A stretch of 64,000 nt of DNA from Sinohyriopsis cumingii (lineage: Eukaryota > Mollusca > Bivalvia > Unionida > Unionidae), in contig CM068841.1 of the NCBI GenBank assembly GCA_028554795.2, forward strand, positions 25,229,308 through 25,293,307. Reading direction: 5' to 3'. Shown here piece after piece: positions 63,181 to 64,000 of this stretch (within the stretch, counting starts at the first letter, position 1; each line of letters opens with the position of its first letter). The notes under the pieces are model-generated. The model was not told where the DNA came from. It saw nothing but the letters and a program-made list of their open reading frames with translations, and searched no databases. A program made the translations under genes and the position numbers.

Positions 63181-63494
63181 ATGGTCACGAAAAACTCCTT
63201 TTGCTCAAAGCCTTGCGGTTTCATCTGGATACTTCTCGACCTCTACGGGAAATAAAGATTCGTCAACTTTTAGCTACCCAAGACGTGTATGACGATGTGT
63301 GTGTAGCTTGTGACTTATATCCCCATTGGACAGATGTCCGTGCCTGGAAAGAATGGGATTTTGAGGCTTGGACCCAAGAAGTGGCCCAGTATGCACGAGA
63401 GTTGTTCAAGGATAAAAGTTACTTTTCAACCCGTGTTAGTGACGGTGCCAGAAGAACCCGTCACCCAGGACGGGACTGTCGTGGACAGGCCTGA
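63171..63494 (+). CDS. Unrecognised helical protein, element B
   Basis: From the ATG at 63171 the product has 107 residues: MALNGHEKLLLLKALRFHLD, then TSRPLREIKIRQLLATQDVYDDVCVACDLYPHW, then WEAWTQEVAQYARELF-like helix. It overlaps the next gene in another frame for about 100 bases. No family recognised. Confidence 0.45.
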   Translation: MALNGHEKLLLLKALRFHLDTSRPLREIKIRQLLATQDVYDDVCVACDLYPHWTDVRAWKEWDFEAWTQEVAQYARELFKDKSYFSTRVSDGARRTRHPGRDCRGQA

Positions 63495-63681
63495 AAGACC
63501 CTTTCGGGAGGACACTTGTGTGACCTTACCCCCTACTATAGAACTGGTTAGAACATTACCCAAAACATGTTGTTGTACAGACACTTGTTTTTATTCCACG
63601 TTAATGGTTATCATGTGCCTTTTATTCTTGTACTTGAGCCTTTGGCTTTTATGTATTTTTGTCTTTCGTATTCATGTTTGA
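63391..63681 (+). CDS. Small C-terminal membrane-anchored protein, element B
   Basis: From the ATG at 63391 about 96 residues are encoded. A Pro/Glu/Val-rich part and a Cys cluster (KTCCCTDTC) are followed by a strong hydrophobic segment (STLMVIMCLLFLYLSLWLLCIFVF) and a basic end RIHV. It looks like a tail-anchored or virion membrane protein. It sits directly before the packaging ATPase. Confidence 0.5.
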   Translation: MHESCSRIKVTFQPVLVTVPEEPVTQDGTVVDRPERPFREDTCVTLPPTIELVRTLPKTCCCTDTCFYSTLMVIMCLLFLYLSLWLLCIFVFRIHV

Positions 63682-63717
63682 AAAAAAAAACATTCAATAA
63701 ACGTGTTCTGAAAAACG

Positions 63718-63725
63718 TATATAAA
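63718..63725 (+). promoter_or_regulatory. TATA box of the packaging ATPase gene
   Basis: TATATAAA lies 47 bases before the ATPase start codon. Confidence 0.6.
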
Positions 63726-63771
63726 CTCTTGTCTTGTTTGTTTTCGTGTCACAAGTGACATTTCTCACACA

Positions 63772-64000
63772 ATGGCTACCTCTGCTATCTCTGCTCCCTC
63801 TTCCTCTGCTGTCAAAGTCATCGACGAACACTTAAATCGTGCTAGTTGGGAGGCTTTGTATTTTCGCCATCCCTTTAACATGCTCATTGCTGTACCTAGC
63901 GGTTCAGGCAAAACCGAATTCGTCAAACGTTTGATCGAACATAAACATCATTTGATCGATCGGCCACCTCAACGGATCGTGTGGTGTTACAAAGAGTGGC
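63772..64000 (+). CDS. Packaging ATPase (A32-like), cut by the window edge
   Basis: The first 76 residues are visible. A Ser/Ala-rich start precedes FNMLIAVPSGSGKTEFVKRLIEH, a Walker A motif in the setting typical of A32/FtsK-like genome packaging ATPases of Polintons and adintoviruses, followed by PPQRIVWCYKEW. It implies that element B is a capsid-type element. It differs from the ATPase of the 15.4-kb element, so the two elements belong to different lineages. The rest lies beyond base 64000. Confidence 0.8.
   Translation, partial: MATSAISAPSSSAVKVIDEHLNRASWEALYFRHPFNMLIAVPSGSGKTEFVKRLIEHKHHLIDRPPQRIVWCYKEW

Larger units (their letters stand above)
54757..64000 (+). mobile_element. Element B: Polinton-like virus-like element (partial, a few breaks)
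   Basis: This is a second copy of the element A family in opposite orientation. From its left end: GTCCC-rich array, basic-protein gene (minus), histone-like divergent promoter, Q-rich gene, CCHC gene (minus), polymerase, BIR gene, F-box-like genes, small ORFs, a membrane protein, and the start of a packaging ATPase at the window edge. The polymerase and ATPase place it among Polinton-like/adintovirus-like elements; capsid genes are expected further right but are not visible. It is better preserved than A, with a few breaks. A and B differ clearly in sequence, so they are separate insertions or old duplicates. Confidence 0.85.

Overview
The window looks like intergenic or intronic DNA from an invertebrate animal, most probably a bivalve mollusc. 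The reasons are AT-rich non-coding DNA, several tRNA-derived SINEs, CA microsatellites, foldback elements and a dense load of virus-like elements. No intact host gene was recognised. The phylum is an inference; the sequence does not prove it.

Layout. 1-7690: element A, a Polinton-like virus-like element on the minus strand, cut by the window edge and broken. It has F-box-like ORFs, a BIR (IAP) gene, a protein-primed family B DNA polymerase, a CCHC zinc-knuckle gene, a Q-rich gene and a basic-protein gene, and ends in a GTCCC-rich repeat array. 7960-9400: mini- and microsatellites. 9740-10760: element C, a small degraded fragment of the same family. 10.9-19.2 kb: AT-rich DNA without recognised genes. 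19.3-27.6 kb: relics of two host-type transposon genes, a DUF6589-like protein and a P-element/THAP9-like transposase, with tRNA-derived SINEs in and around them; one SINE has a clear 12-bp target duplication inside the transposase. 28.9-37.6 kb: a 72-bp tandem repeat, another SINE, a hairpin-rich MITE, a PIF1-like helicase relic, a hAT-type MITE and a foldback element. 37667-53047: a near-complete 15.4-kb Polinton/adintovirus-like element with 299-bp near-identical terminal inverted repeats and a 5-bp target duplication, inserted in a repeat. 53989-54745: the 3' end of a CR1/L2-type LINE. 54757-64000: element B, a second, better preserved copy of the element A family on the plus strand, running off the window edge at a packaging ATPase.

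How the genes fit together. The 15.4-kb element has a virion module (capsid-like protein, minor virion proteins, tail-fibre-like protein, adenain-like protease, packaging ATPase, phospholipase A2), an integrase, and an unusual replication module: a divergent polymerase followed by an SF1 helicase that carries an HNH domain. It also has a free-standing HNH homing-type endonuclease and a family of short perfect palindromes in both coding and non-coding sequence. Elements A and B pair a canonical Polinton-type polymerase with likely host-interaction genes (a BIR protein beside F-box-like proteins).

The most unusual signal is in elements A and B. A divergent gene pair shares a CCAAT-box, CRE and TATA promoter, and each of the two genes is followed by a textbook replication-dependent histone mRNA 3' stem-loop with a purine-rich downstream box. 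This arrangement, normally seen at animal core histone genes, is conserved in both copies although neither gene encodes a histone.
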